From positions 682,001 to 746,000 of the forward strand of contig CAXXXY010000006.1 of assembly GCA_963667515.2 (NCBI GenBank): a stretch of DNA of 64,000 bases, written 5' to 3'. A program made the translations under genes and the position numbers. The first letter of the stretch is position 1. Each line of letters starts with the position of its first letter. The DNA is from VYDC01 sp963667515. GTDB lineage: Bacteria > Chloroflexota > Dehalococcoidia > UBA2979. The notes under the pieces are model-generated. The model ran no database searches. It saw only the letters and a list, made by a program, of their open reading frames with translations, and was not told the DNA's origin. This document shows, in pieces, positions 1-8,350 of this stretch.

Positions 1-2
1 CC

Positions 3-998
3 GGCTTCCGCGCCTCGGTACTGCCGTTCCCGGCGCGTGCCCGGGACGGGACGCCCGGCGACGGATCCAGCCCCGAGCAGCCCTGGTCCGCCGCCGTCGC
101 GCAGGCGCGGGTGCGCCTCCTGGAGCTGGAGGCGGAGCGCGTGGAGCCGCTGCGAGCCGCCGTGCTCTCGCACGGCCGCGGCGCGCAGGGGAGGGCGCAG
201 GCGCAGCCCGGGCTCGGCGCGCAGGCGGCCGACGCACCCGCGATGAGCGGCCCCAGCGCCCGGCTCGCGCGACGCGTTCAGGATCTGCTCGACGAGGCGG
301 AGATCGCCGCCGACGAGGGCGACTGGGCGCAGGCGGCCGAGTGGCTACGCGACGCGCTCGTGCTCGACCCGGAGGACGACGACGCGCTGGCGCTGCTCGC
401 CATGGCGACGCGCCGCATGGCGGTGGCGGCCGTCCCGGCGGCACAGGCGATCGACGGGCGCACCGCCGCGACGCCGATCGCTCCCGAGGGCCCGGAGACG
501 CCGGCCGCCACCACCATCGACGCCGGCGCGCCGAACGGCCCCGAGACGCCCGCCGCCACGACGATCGACGCCCGCGCCGCGGGTGCGCCGATCGCCGCCG
601 ACGCCGCGATCGAGGCTCCGGCCGAGCCGAGAGCCTTCATGGGCGCGTCGCTGGAGATCGCCATCGCGCGCTGGGAGGCTCGCGGCTTCCGGCTGCGCGA
701 GCGCTCGATCGGGACCGCCACGCTCCTCGAGTCGCGGCGCGCCACGTGGCGCGGCCTCCTGGCATCGCTGGTGCTGGGCGTGGGGCTCGGCGGGATCGTC
801 TACCTCGTCTACGCGCTGCTGCTGCAGCCGCGCCGCGAGATACGGCTCGCCCTCGACGGCGATCGCGTCGCCCTCACGGGCGATCTGCGCCGCCGCAACC
901 CGGTGGTCGTCGCGCTCGACGTCGTGGCGGGCGTGGCGGCGATCGCCGCGCTGGGCCTGCTCGCCGTCGGCGGGGCGCAGCTCGCGGGCCTGCTCTAG
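3..998 (+). CDS. TPR-like protein with C-terminal membrane segments (5' partial)
   Basis: The frame is open from the window edge, and nearly every codon upstream of the ATG at 243 ends in G or C, so the gene probably begins outside the window. A shorter 251-residue form could start at that ATG. After it come a helical segment typical of a tetratricopeptide repeat (DEGDWAQAAEWLRDALVLDP), an Ala/Pro/Thr-rich linker containing a repeated PETPAATTIDA unit, and two hydrophobic segments near the C-terminus (SLVLGVGLGGIVYLVYALLL and a second at the end). This suggests a membrane-anchored protein with a cytoplasmic TPR. I do not recognise a specific family and its function is unknown. Confidence 0.5.
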   Translation, partial: GFRASVLPFPARARDGTPGDGSSPEQPWSAAVAQARVRLLELEAERVEPLRAAVLSHGRGAQGRAQAQPGLGAQAADAPAMSGPSARLARRVQDLLDEAEIAADEGDWAQAAEWLRDALVLDPEDDDALALLAMATRRMAVAAVPAAQAIDGRTAATPIAPEGPETPAATTIDAGAPNGPETPAATTIDARAAGAPIAADAAIEAPAEPRAFMGASLEIAIARWEARGFRLRERSIGTATLLESRRATWRGLLASLVLGVGLGGIVYLVYALLLQPRREIRLALDGDRVALTGDLRRRNPVVVALDVVAGVAAIAALGLLAVGGAQLAGLL

Positions 999-1318
999 CT
1001 CTAGCTCGCCCTCGGGAGCCCCGCCCGCCGCAACCGCGCTCGAAGGCGTCGCGCGGTGAGGTCGAGTGGCGGCGCGCCGAGCGCCCTCCGAGCCGCGGCC
1101 TCGCTCGCCATCGCCTCGTTGGGCCGTCGCTGCCTCAGCCGATCGGCCAGCGCGTCCCCGCCGATCGGCTGCGGCGCTCTCGCCACATGACAATTGTGGG
1201 CATCGCGGAGCCCTCGATACGCTGGATCGCGCTCCCACCAGCCCCGAGCGTCGGGCGCACGCGCCCCGGCAGCGGCGTCCCGCCGGTGCAACGCGCCCAT
1301 CCCGCGAGAGGCCCAGCG
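999..1318. other. Intergenic region, no gene seen
   Basis: These 320 bases hold only Arg/Ala-rich shadow frames. The one notable point is a local drop in GC around 1188-1199 with the palindrome ACAATTGT, which could belong to a promoter for the gene at 1319. I cannot define -35 and -10 boxes with confidence. Confidence 0.4.
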
Positions 1319-1705
1319 ATGCACGAGATCGAGCTGGTGGGCGACGCGCTGGGCGCGCGCTTCCAGCGCTCGCCGCTCGCAGCCGCGGACGCGCTGGAAA
1401 TCCTGACGCGACGCCGACCGCTGGGTCGGATGCTCGGCGCCTACCTGCCGCCGTTCAGCCCCGGGGCGCGCGCCGTCGTGCTGCTCGCGCCGGGGAGCGC
1501 CGCCGAGACGCGCGAGTACCTGCTCGTGGTGTCGCTCGGCCACCACCTGCTGCGCCACCGCACCCTCTCCGCGTACATGTACACGCACGCCAAGGCCTTC
1601 GGCGTCCCGGAGCAGGAGCAGGCGGAGGCGGACCGCTTCGCGCGCTACTACTTGCGCGGCGCCGTCGCCGAGCTCGCCCCCGGCGCCGGCGCCGCGGGCG
1701 CCTGA
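1319..1705 (+). CDS. ImmA/IrrE-like protein with degenerate HExxH motif
   Basis: 128 residues starting at ATG 1319. The C-terminal half has the layout of an ImmA/IrrE (COG2856) metallopeptidase domain: a hydrophobic strand, then SLGHHLLRH, then EQAEADRFARYYL, which matches the usual E-x-E-A-D-x-F helix. In active members the first motif is HExxH. Here the first His and the catalytic Glu are replaced (VVSLGHH), so zinc hydrolysis is doubtful. Family members often cleave or sense phage-type repressors, and this one may be a non-catalytic remnant or regulator. No HTH partner is next to it. Family assignment is moderate and function is inferred. Confidence 0.6.
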   Translation: MHEIELVGDALGARFQRSPLAAADALEILTRRRPLGRMLGAYLPPFSPGARAVVLLAPGSAAETREYLLVVSLGHHLLRHRTLSAYMYTHAKAFGVPEQEQAEADRFARYYLRGAVAELAPGAGAAGA

Positions 1706-1865
1706 CGGGCGCGTGACGCCCGCCTGACGCTGCCCGCCGGCCGGCCGCCCCGCGCGCGGAGCCGGCGCCCCGGCCGCGCGGCGCTGGCCCCTGCGCGCCC
1801 ACCCCGTACACTCGCGGGGCGCGCCGCACCGGCAGCCGTGGGCCGCGGCGCCGAGAGGCGGCTCG

Positions 1866-2978
1866 ATGGGCGGCTACCTGCGCCGGCATCGCCGGCTGCT
1901 GCTGCTGCAGGCCGTGCTCAGCGTCGGCTCCATCGCCTTCCTCGCGCTGCGCGTCGACCTCGACGAGGCGCTGGAGCAGATCACCGAGGTGCGGCTCGCG
2001 TGGGCGCTCCCGGGCCTCCTCGCCTTCACGCTCTCGAAGGCGATCCACGCCTACCGCTGGCGGGTGCTGCTGTGGCACCGCCGCGAGCTGCACGCGGGCG
2101 ACCTGCTCTCCGTCTTCCTCGTCTCCAACCTGGCGAACGCCGTGGTGCCGCTGCGCGCGGGCGACGTGCTGCGCGTGGAGCTGACGCGCCGCCGCTTCGG
2201 CATCCCGCGCCCCGAGCTCACCAGCAGCGTCTTCCTGGTGGAGTCGGTGCTGGACGGCGTCGCCTTCGTGGTGCTGCTGGTGCCGGCGCTGCTGCTGCTG
2301 AACCCGAGCGCGCTGCGCACGCCGACGGCGGCGCTGGTCGCCGCGGGCATCCTCGGCATCTTCGCGGCCTCGCTGCTGGTCGCGCGGCTCGAGGTCGCGG
2401 CCAACGTCGAGCGCTGGCGGCTGCTGCGGCCGCTGCCGGCGCCGGCGCGCGCGCGGCTCGCCGCCGTCATCCCCTCGTTCGTGAGCGGGATGCGGGTGCT
2501 GCGCGGCGGTCGACCCGTGACGATCGCGATCGCCATGTCCATCGTGGCGTGGATGGCCGAGGTCTCCGTCTACTGGATGATGGGCCGTGCCTTCGGGCTG
2601 GAGCTGGGCCTCTCGGAGGCCGTGCTGGTGATGATCGCGGCCAACGTCATCGTCTCGCTCCCGCTCACCCCGTGGGACATCGGCCCGTACGAGGTCGCGG
2701 TCACGGAGGCGCTGGCGATCATGGGCTTCGGCCTCTCGCAGGCCGGCGCCTACGCGGTGGGCTCGCACATCCTGCTGGTGATCTGGATCAGCATCACCGG
2801 CCTGGCGGCGATGTGGACGCTCCGGGTGAGCCCGCGCGAGCTGATCCAGCGCGATGCGCGGAACGGCGGCGGCAGCGCGACCGAGGGCAGGGCGACCGAG
2901 GATGGGGGCGAACCGTCCGCCTGGCCCGCGGCCGGCCGGCCCGCCACCGGTAGCGGCGCTACGCCGCCGGATCGATAG
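1866..2978 (+). CDS. Flippase-like integral membrane protein (LPG synthase TM / AglD, UPF0104 family)
   Basis: 370 residues from ATG 1866. Multiple hydrophobic helices are spread through the protein, with the family hallmarks SNLANAVVPLRAGDVLRVEL near residues 80-100 and LPLTPWDIGPYEVAVTEAL near 275. Proteins of this superfamily (lysylphosphatidylglycerol synthase membrane domain, AglD, YbhN) act at the inner membrane in lipid or polyprenyl-linked sugar transfer. The soluble aminoacyl-transferase domain of MprF is absent. The Pro/Gly/Ala-rich C-terminal tail overlaps the 3' end of the convergent HDOD gene by about 20 bp. Substrate unknown. Confidence 0.75.
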   Translation: MGGYLRRHRRLLLLQAVLSVGSIAFLALRVDLDEALEQITEVRLAWALPGLLAFTLSKAIHAYRWRVLLWHRRELHAGDLLSVFLVSNLANAVVPLRAGDVLRVELTRRRFGIPRPELTSSVFLVESVLDGVAFVVLLVPALLLLNPSALRTPTAALVAAGILGIFAASLLVARLEVAANVERWRLLRPLPAPARARLAAVIPSFVSGMRVLRGGRPVTIAIAMSIVAWMAEVSVYWMMGRAFGLELGLSEAVLVMIAANVIVSLPLTPWDIGPYEVAVTEALAIMGFGLSQAGAYAVGSHILLVIWISITGLAAMWTLRVSPRELIQRDARNGGGSATEGRATEDGGEPSAWPAAGRPATGSGATPPDR

Positions 2979-3768
2979 CGCCGCGGTACCAGTCGATGCG
3001 CTCGAAGAGGCCGTTCACGCCGCCGAGTCGGCGCAGCGCCTCGAAGGCGCGGCTCGACTCGTCGACGAGCTGGCGCACGCCGCGCACCACGCGGTCGCCG
3101 ACGCCGAGCACCGCCGTCGCGTCGCGCGCCTCGGCGACCGCGGCGGCCAGCGGGCTCGAGCGACTGCCGTGGTGGTCGCGGATCGCCTCGACGAGCTCGG
3201 GGGCGAGCCCCCAGTCCTCGGCGACGCGCTCGCCTCACGCGCAGTGGTCCTGCCCGAAGAGCAGCTGCTCGGCCCGCCGCGGCTCCACGCCGCGCACCAC
3301 GGCCGCGCGCACGCGCATGTAGCGCTCGGGCTCGGCGCCGGCCATCGCCAGCCGCCCCACGTCATGCAGCAGCCCCGCGGTGAAGGCCAGCGCGCGGTCG
3401 CGCGGCTCCGGCACGAGCTCGTGCGCCAGCAGCGCGGTGCCCAGCACGTGCCGCCACAGCGCCTCGACGTCCAGCGCCAGCTCGAGCGCGTCGCCGAAGG
3501 CGCGGTCGACCACGGTGGTCGCGATGACGCGACGCGTGCTCGCCAGCCCAATGCGCACGAGCGCGTCCTGCGCCGTGCGGATGCGCACCCGCGAGGCCAT
3601 CGCCGCCGAGTTGGCGACGCGCAGGACGGTGCCCGTGAGCGCGGGGTCGCTCTCCACGACCCGCCCGATGTCCTTCATCGTGGCGCGGTCGTCGCCGAGC
3701 AGCGCCAGCGCGCGCGCGTGCGCCAGCGGCAGCAGCGGCACGGTGAGCTCCGCCTGCGCGATCCCCAT
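2959..3768 (-). pseudogene. HDOD-domain signalling protein interrupted by in-frame TGA
   Basis: Reading down from ATG 3768, the frame gives an HDOD domain (non-GYP HD-related output domain): LTVPLLPLAHARAL, then DPALTGTVLRVANSA, then LLHDVGRLAM. At 3237-3235 a TGA interrupts the sequence after GQDHCA. The same frame then continues without further stops (GERVAEDWGLAPELVEAI and onward to a TAG at 2959-2961) with clear HDOD C-terminal character. A single CGA-to-TGA change would explain this. No convincing SECIS hairpin follows, so selenocysteine is unlikely. An alternative start lies upstream at 3837. HDOD proteins typically take part in bacterial signalling, and the target here is unknown. Confidence 0.65.
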
Positions 3769-3951
3769 CACCGCTCCCGTCTCCAGGCGCGCGGGCGCAG
3801 CGCGCGCCCGCGCGCGCGCCGACCCTGCCGCCATCATCGACAGCGCGCCGGGCAGGCGTGACCCCTCGGGGCGCCCGCCACCAGACCCGCGCCGCCGATC
3901 CGCTAGGATGCGCCCCGTCCTCCGCCCCGAAGCAGCGAACGGAGCCCGCCG

Positions 3952-4947
3952 GTGCGCATCGACGTGCACGCCCACCTCATCCCGGAGGCATTCTGGCGCG
4001 CCACCGAGGGCGGCGGCGAGTGGTACCGCGCTTCGCAGCGCGAGCGGGACGGCCAGCGCTACATCGTCACGCGCGACCGGCTGGCGGGGCCGCAGGAGCC
4101 GCTGTGGCGCACCTCGCTCTCCGAGCGGCTCGCCGTCATGGACCGGCAGGGCGTCGACATGCAGCTGCTGGCGACGCCGCCGTACTTCTTCAACTACCAC
4201 CTCCCCGCGGAGGAGGCGGCGGCCGCCGCGCGCGAGCTGAACGATGAGATCGCCGAGGCGATGGGACAGGAGCCGCGCCGCATCGGCGGGCTCGCGACGG
4301 TGCCGCTGCAGGACACCGCGCTCGCGATCGCCGAGCTGGAGCGCGCGATGGCGCTCGGCTTCCACGGCGCGACGCTGGGCACGCACGTCGACGGCCGCGA
4401 CTTCGACGAGCCCGCGCTCTTCCCCTTCTTCCAGGCCGCCGAGAGCCTGGGCGCGCTGATCTTCTTCCACCCGCACGCGCCCGCCACGCAGGCATCGGGC
4501 CGTGCGAGCGGCTACTACCTCGAGAACTTCGTCGGCTTCCCGCTCGACTCGACGATCGCGATCGCGAGCCTGATCTTCGGCGGCGTGCTCGATCGGCTAC
4601 CCGCGCTCAAGCTGGTGTTCGCGCACGCTGGCGGCTACGCCTGCTACGCGATCGGGCGCTGGGATCACGGCTTCGGCGTCCGTCGCGAGCCCCACGCCCA
4701 CATCGAGCGCCCGCCGCGCGACTACCTGCGGCTGCTCTACGTCGACACGATCACCCACGACTACCCGGCGCTCCGCTATGTGATCGAGACGATGGGCGCG
4801 GATCACGTGGTGCTGGGCAGCGACTTCCCGTTCGACATGGGCTACGAGTCGCCCGTCGAGTGGCTGGAGGGCGCGCCCCGCCTCTCCGTCGCCGATCGCG
4901 AGCAGATCCTCGGCGGCACGCTCGCGGGGCTGATCGGCCTCGACTAG
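3952..4947 (+). CDS. Amidohydrolase family protein (ACMSD-type)
   Basis: 331 residues from GTG 3952. It has the metal-binding beta-strand-1 motif VHAHL near residue 5, FFHPHAP mid-protein, a conserved VFAHAGG, and the C-terminal GSDFPFDMG carrying the catalytic Asp. This is the amidohydrolase_2 layout of 2-amino-3-carboxymuconate semialdehyde decarboxylase and related ring-carboxylate decarboxylases. The real substrate cannot be read from sequence. The TAG stop codon lies inside the ACTAGC target duplicated by the adjacent IS481 copy, so the insertion left the protein intact. Confidence 0.85.
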   Translation: MRIDVHAHLIPEAFWRATEGGGEWYRASQRERDGQRYIVTRDRLAGPQEPLWRTSLSERLAVMDRQGVDMQLLATPPYFFNYHLPAEEAAAAARELNDEIAEAMGQEPRRIGGLATVPLQDTALAIAELERAMALGFHGATLGTHVDGRDFDEPALFPFFQAAESLGALIFFHPHAPATQASGRASGYYLENFVGFPLDSTIAIASLIFGGVLDRLPALKLVFAHAGGYACYAIGRWDHGFGVRREPHAHIERPPRDYLRLLYVDTITHDYPALRYVIETMGADHVVLGSDFPFDMGYESPVEWLEGAPRLSVADREQILGGTLAGLIGLD

Positions 4948-4948
4948 C

Positions 4949-5999
4949 TGTAGTTCCCACGTAGGTTGTTGAGAGGATGAGGGGCCTCGCCCGCTGCTGT
5001 GTGTGACAGCACGGCAGTAGCGAGGAGAGGACACCCTCATGGCCCATCGTAACGCGCGGCTGACGCCGCTGACCCGACTCGAGCTCGTGCGGGAAGTGGA
5101 CGCCGGCTGGCCCCAGGCTGAGGTCGCTCGCCACTTCCGCGTCTCCCGCCACACCGTTGCCAAGTGGCTGGGGCGCTTCCGGGCGGAGGGAGCGGCAGGG
5201 CTCGAGGACCGCAGCTCCGCCCCGCGCGCGCATCCCCGGCGCACGCCGCCCGAGCTGGAGCGACGCATCTGCGCCGTGCGACGCACGCAGGGATTCGGGC
5301 CGCATCGCATCCAGTGGGCGCTCGGGGTCGCCCGCTCCACGGTCTACGCCGTGCTGCGGCGCCGCGGCCTCAACCGGCTCGACCGCCTGCACCGCGTCAC
5401 CCGGGAGCCGGTCCGCTACGAGCACGACGCCCCCGGCGACCTGCTGCATCTCGACGTGAAGAAGCTCGGGCGCGTCCCCGAGGGCGGCGGCAAGCGAATG
5501 GCGCCTGGCTTCGCCGAGACGCGCTCCGGGCCGCATTCGCGGCGTTCGCTGGGGCTGGAGTACCTACACGTCGCCGTCGACGACCACAGCCGTTACGCCT
5601 ACGTCATCCGTCCTGCCCGACGAGCGTGGCGCGAGCTGCGCCGCCTTCCTCGAGCAGGCGCTCGCGGCCTTCCGCCGGCGTGGCGTGCGCGTGCGCCGGG
5701 TCCTGACCGACAACGCGAAGGCCTACACCGTCGCCCGCAGCTTCCACGGCGCCGCCGCTGCCGCAGACGTGCGGCTGTCGCACACGCGGCCCTACCGCCC
5801 GCAGACGAACGGCAAAGCCGAGCGTTTCATCCAGATCCTGCAGAACGAGTGGGCCTACGCCCGCCCCTACCGCTCCAACGCCGAGCGGCTGCGCCAGCTC
5901 CCACGCTGGCTCTACCGCTACAATCACCGCCGACCGCACGGCGGCGTCGGCGGGGCCGTCCCCGCCTCCCGCCTGTGAACAACCTTCCTGGGTAGTACA
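4949..5999 (+). mobile_element. IS481-family insertion sequence, copy 1
   Basis: About 1051 bp. The left end starts TGTAGTTCCCACGTAGGTTG and the right end, reverse-complemented, starts TGTACTACCCAGGAAGGTTG, so these are imperfect terminal inverted repeats. A 6-bp duplication ACTAGC (4943-4948 and 6000-6005) flanks it perfectly, matching the NCTAGN target known for Bordetella IS481. It is nearly identical to the copies at 45.7, 58.2 and 62.7 kb but carries one extra A at 5606 that breaks the transposase, and GAGAGG instead of GACAGG near the left end. The flanking genes are convergent and neither is damaged. Confidence 0.95.
5039..5978 (+). pseudogene. IS481 transposase, frameshifted
   Basis: The same protein as the 312-residue transposases in the other three copies, but an inserted A at 5606 (acgtcAtccg against acgtctccg) shifts the frame just after residue 189. 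The N-terminal part keeps the helix-turn-helix (PQAEVARHFRVSRHTVAKWL) and the first catalytic Asp. The remaining catalytic residues (LTDNAKAY and NGKAERF) continue in another frame from about 5610 to 5978. This copy is presumably immobile unless complemented by another copy. Confidence 0.9.
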
Positions 6000-6020
6000 A
6001 CTAGCCGCGCGCCGCTCCCG

Positions 6021-6986
6021 CTACGCCTCCGCGGCCCACAGGAAGCGCGCGACCGTCTCCGCGAAGGCGGCGGGGCGCGTGTGCGCCCACACGTGGGAGA
6101 CGCCCGCCACCGTCTGCGCCTCGCCGCGGGGCAGCAGCGCGCGCAGGCGGTCGCGGTCCGCGCGCGGGTCGGCGCCGGTGCGCAGCACCCCCTCGCCCGC
6201 GCACAGCACCAGCGTGGGCGTCGCGATCGCGGCGAGGCGCTCGGCCAGCGGCTGCGACTCGATGGTATGCGGCGCCGCCGCGGCCCAGCCCGCCGCGCCG
6301 TAGAGTGCGGCGCCCGCGTCCAGCGCGCCGATCGGCGGGCCTGCGTACGTCGCGAGCCACAGCGCCAGGAAGCGGCGCTGCGCATCGTCGAGGGTCACCT
6401 CGCCCGCCTCCTCGACCAGCATCGGCGCGTACTGCCGCCACAGCGCCAGCAGGTGCGAGCCGTCGCGGGCGGGCGCCGGCGCCGGGAAGCGGCGTGCGTG
6501 CGAGCCCTGGTGCTCGAGGTGCGCGCGCCAGTCGACGAGCTCCGAGAGCACGAGGCGTTCAACCCGCGCCGGGTGGCGCGCCGCGATCTCCGCCGCGACG
6601 TTGGCGCCCGTCATGTGCCCCAGCAGGTGGTAGCGCTCGATGCCCAGCGCGGCCGGCACGCGTGCGACCGCGTCGGCGAAGTCGGCGATCGACTCGTAGG
6701 GGCGCGGCGGGCGCGCCGAGTCGCCGTAGCCCGGCATGTCGACGGAGATCGCGCGCAGCGCCGGCGCCTCGCCGCCCCCCTCGGAGTGGCCGCCCTCGGG
6801 GTGGCCACCGAGGTGGAGCATCGCCTCGAGGTACGTGCGGGCGTCGGGAGTGAGGTGCAGCAACACTAGCGCGGGCGCCTCGCGCGGCCCGTGCTCCCAG
6901 TAGTGGAGCTGCCCGTCGGCCGTGTCGACGAAGCCGCGCCTCACTGCAACGCGCCTCTTCGCCGTGGGCGGCTCACTGTCACCCAT
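6021..6986 (-). CDS. Alpha/beta hydrolase fold protein with GHMTG elbow
   Basis: 321 residues from ATG 6986. The fold is clear: strand ALVLLHLTPDAR with an oxyanion-like region, DMPGYGDS near residue 83, and a C-terminal VSHVWAHTRP that can supply the histidine. The nucleophile elbow at residues 123-127 reads GHMTG, with Met where Ser, Cys or Asp is expected, so ordinary ester hydrolysis is doubtful. The gene starts 19 bp after the end of the M29-like gene and is likely the last gene of the minus-strand catabolic operon running from 10896. A His/Gly insert (GGHPEGGHSEGGG) near residue 60 is unusual. Confidence 0.8.
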   Translation of the reverse strand: MGDSEPPTAKRRVAVRRGFVDTADGQLHYWEHGPREAPALVLLHLTPDARTYLEAMLHLGGHPEGGHSEGGGEAPALRAISVDMPGYGDSARPPRPYESIADFADAVARVPAALGIERYHLLGHMTGANVAAEIAARHPARVERLVLSELVDWRAHLEHQGSHARRFPAPAPARDGSHLLALWRQYAPMLVEEAGEVTLDDAQRRFLALWLATYAGPPIGALDAGAALYGAAGWAAAAPHTIESQPLAERLAAIATPTLVLCAGEGVLRTGADPRADRDRLRALLPRGEAQTVAGVSHVWAHTRPAAFAETVARFLWAAEA

Positions 6987-7008
6987 GCTCTTCGCCGCGG
7001 GCGGCTCA
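6955..7008. repeat. Direct 21-bp repeat straddling a start codon
   Basis: Two copies of ctcttcgccgYgggcggctca lie at 6955-6975 and 6988-7008, offset by 33 bp (11 codons). One copy lies within the first codons of the hydrolase gene and the other covers its upstream spacer and the stop of the preceding gene. It looks like a local in-frame duplication around the translation start. No function is assigned. Confidence 0.7.
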
Positions 7009-7974
7009 GAGTGCCAGCTCGCCGTTGCGCACGACCAGCGTCTCGTCGGCCCACACGGTGGGGTGCCGGATCACACCGTCGATGTGCAGCGGGCTCCACG
7101 TGAGCCCGCGCAGCCCGGTGGCGTCGCCGACGGCGATGTGCACGCAGCCCAGCCGCTTCTTCGCCTCCTGCACGTCGGCCTCGAAGCGCGCGCCCGGGTT
7201 CGTGCCCACCGAAACCTCGCCGATCACGTCGGCGTTCTCCGTCGTCTCGATGAGCCGGCGCATGCGGTCGGCCTGCTCGCCGCCCGAGACCTCGACGACG
7301 CGGCCGGCGCGCACCTCGTAGCGCACGGGCTCGCGCAGCTGGCCGACGGTGTGCATCGGCCCGTCGAAGACGACGACGCCCTCGGCCGTGCCCTCGATCG
7401 GCGCGTGCGGCACCTCGCCGAAGGGGAAGGTGCCGATGCGGCCGGGCTCGTCGGCGCGCCCGATCGAGAGGTTAGGCAGCCGCCCCTCGACGGAGCACGC
7501 GAACTCCGTCCCGTTCGCCGCGGTGATGCGCAGCGCGCGCGCCGGCGCCAGCACGTCGTAGACGCGCTGCGTCAGCGCGCGCACCTCGGCGGGGTCGGCG
7601 GCGCCGGCGCCGTGCAGCATCTGCTCGCGCCCGATCGAGATCGAGACGAGGCGGATGCACTTCTCGGTGAGCGCCTGCCGGATCTCGCGCGTGAAGTGCA
7701 GCACCGTCGTCGAGGGGCAGATCACCACGTCGGCGCCGTTCGCCGCGTGCCACATCACGCGCGTGGCGGGCGCGCCGGCGTGCGGGCGCGGCGGCATCAC
7801 CGCCACCGTCGGCTCGGCACCGGCCGCCGCGACGGCTGCCGTCAGCGCCTCTACGACCGCGAAGTCCGAGGCGTAGTCGGCCGCCACGAGCACCTGCTCG
7901 CCGGGCTGCACCGCTGCCATCTCGCGCACCACCCAGCTCGCGCGCTGCGCCAGCGAGAACACCGCCCACTCCAT
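7006..7974 (-). CDS. M29 aminopeptidase / NicX-like metalloprotein
   Basis: 322 residues from ATG 7974. Overall similarity is to the leucyl-aminopeptidase-like (M29) fold, which also contains the 2,5-dihydroxypyridine 5,6-dioxygenase NicX. Features seen are ADYASDF near residue 50, GTFPFGEVPHAPIEG near 190, IGEVSVGTNPGARF near 265 and CVHIAVGDATG near 290, where metal-binding Glu and His residues normally lie. Peptidase or ring-cleaving dioxygenase are both possible. Its place in an operon with AtuA-like, DUF4387 and luciferase-like genes favours a catabolic role. Substrate unknown. Confidence 0.7.
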   Translation of the reverse strand: MEWAVFSLAQRASWVVREMAAVQPGEQVLVAADYASDFAVVEALTAAVAAAGAEPTVAVMPPRPHAGAPATRVMWHAANGADVVICPSTTVLHFTREIRQALTEKCIRLVSISIGREQMLHGAGAADPAEVRALTQRVYDVLAPARALRITAANGTEFACSVEGRLPNLSIGRADEPGRIGTFPFGEVPHAPIEGTAEGVVVFDGPMHTVGQLREPVRYEVRAGRVVEVSGGEQADRMRRLIETTENADVIGEVSVGTNPGARFEADVQEAKKRLGCVHIAVGDATGLRGLTWSPLHIDGVIRHPTVWADETLVVRNGELAL

Positions 7975-7996
7975 GCGCGCCTCCCCTCGTCCGCCG

Positions 7997-8341
7997 CTAG
8001 CCGCGCTCGGCCGCGCGCGGCCTCGGCTCGACGCCCGGCACCTCGAGCTCCACCAGCGGGCCGTAGAGCTGCGCGCCGAAGACGTCCGTGTCGGCGAGAT
8101 CGCCCGAGGCGACGGGCCGCGGAATCGTCGCCTTGATCGCGAGCGCCGGGTCGTAGGCGATGAGCGCGACCTGCTCCTCCGGCACCCCGTAGAGCCGCGC
8201 GAAGAGCGCGGGCGTCACGACGCCCGCGTCGCGCACCGCCTCGTACGTGGCGCGGTCGTCGAAGAGCAGGTCGAAGGTGAGCTGAAACGGCCCAGCGTTC
8301 TTGCTGCGCACCAAGCGCGCCAGCTCGTGCAACCGCGCCAT
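7997..8341 (-). CDS. DUF4387 protein
   Basis: 114 residues from ATG 8341. It begins with the conserved LARLVRSKNAGPFQLTFDLL of DUF4387 and continues with VALIAYDPALAIKATIPRP. These small proteins are usually encoded beside DUF1446/AtuA-type proteins, as here: the AtuA-like gene ends 10 bp upstream. They are thought to work with it, possibly as a subunit, but the chemistry is not established. Confidence 0.85.
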   Translation of the reverse strand: MARLHELARLVRSKNAGPFQLTFDLLFDDRATYEAVRDAGVVTPALFARLYGVPEEQVALIAYDPALAIKATIPRPVASGDLADTDVFGAQLYGPLVELEVPGVEPRPRAAERG

Positions 8342-8350
8342 CAGCTCCCC

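Noticed and set aside
3235..3237. HDOD TGA as a selenocysteine codon
   Set aside because: The nearest hairpins either start too close (loop 6-10 nt after the TGA) or have the loop CTCG without G in the first two positions. No redox role is known for HDOD proteins at this position.
5606..5606. Programmed frameshift in IS481 copy 1
   Set aside because: The other three copies read straight through in one frame without the extra A, so this is a mutation or error, not recoding.
4944..6004. CTAG flanks as integrase attachment sites
   Set aside because: They are the target duplications of an IS481 transposase, and no tyrosine or serine integrase is present.
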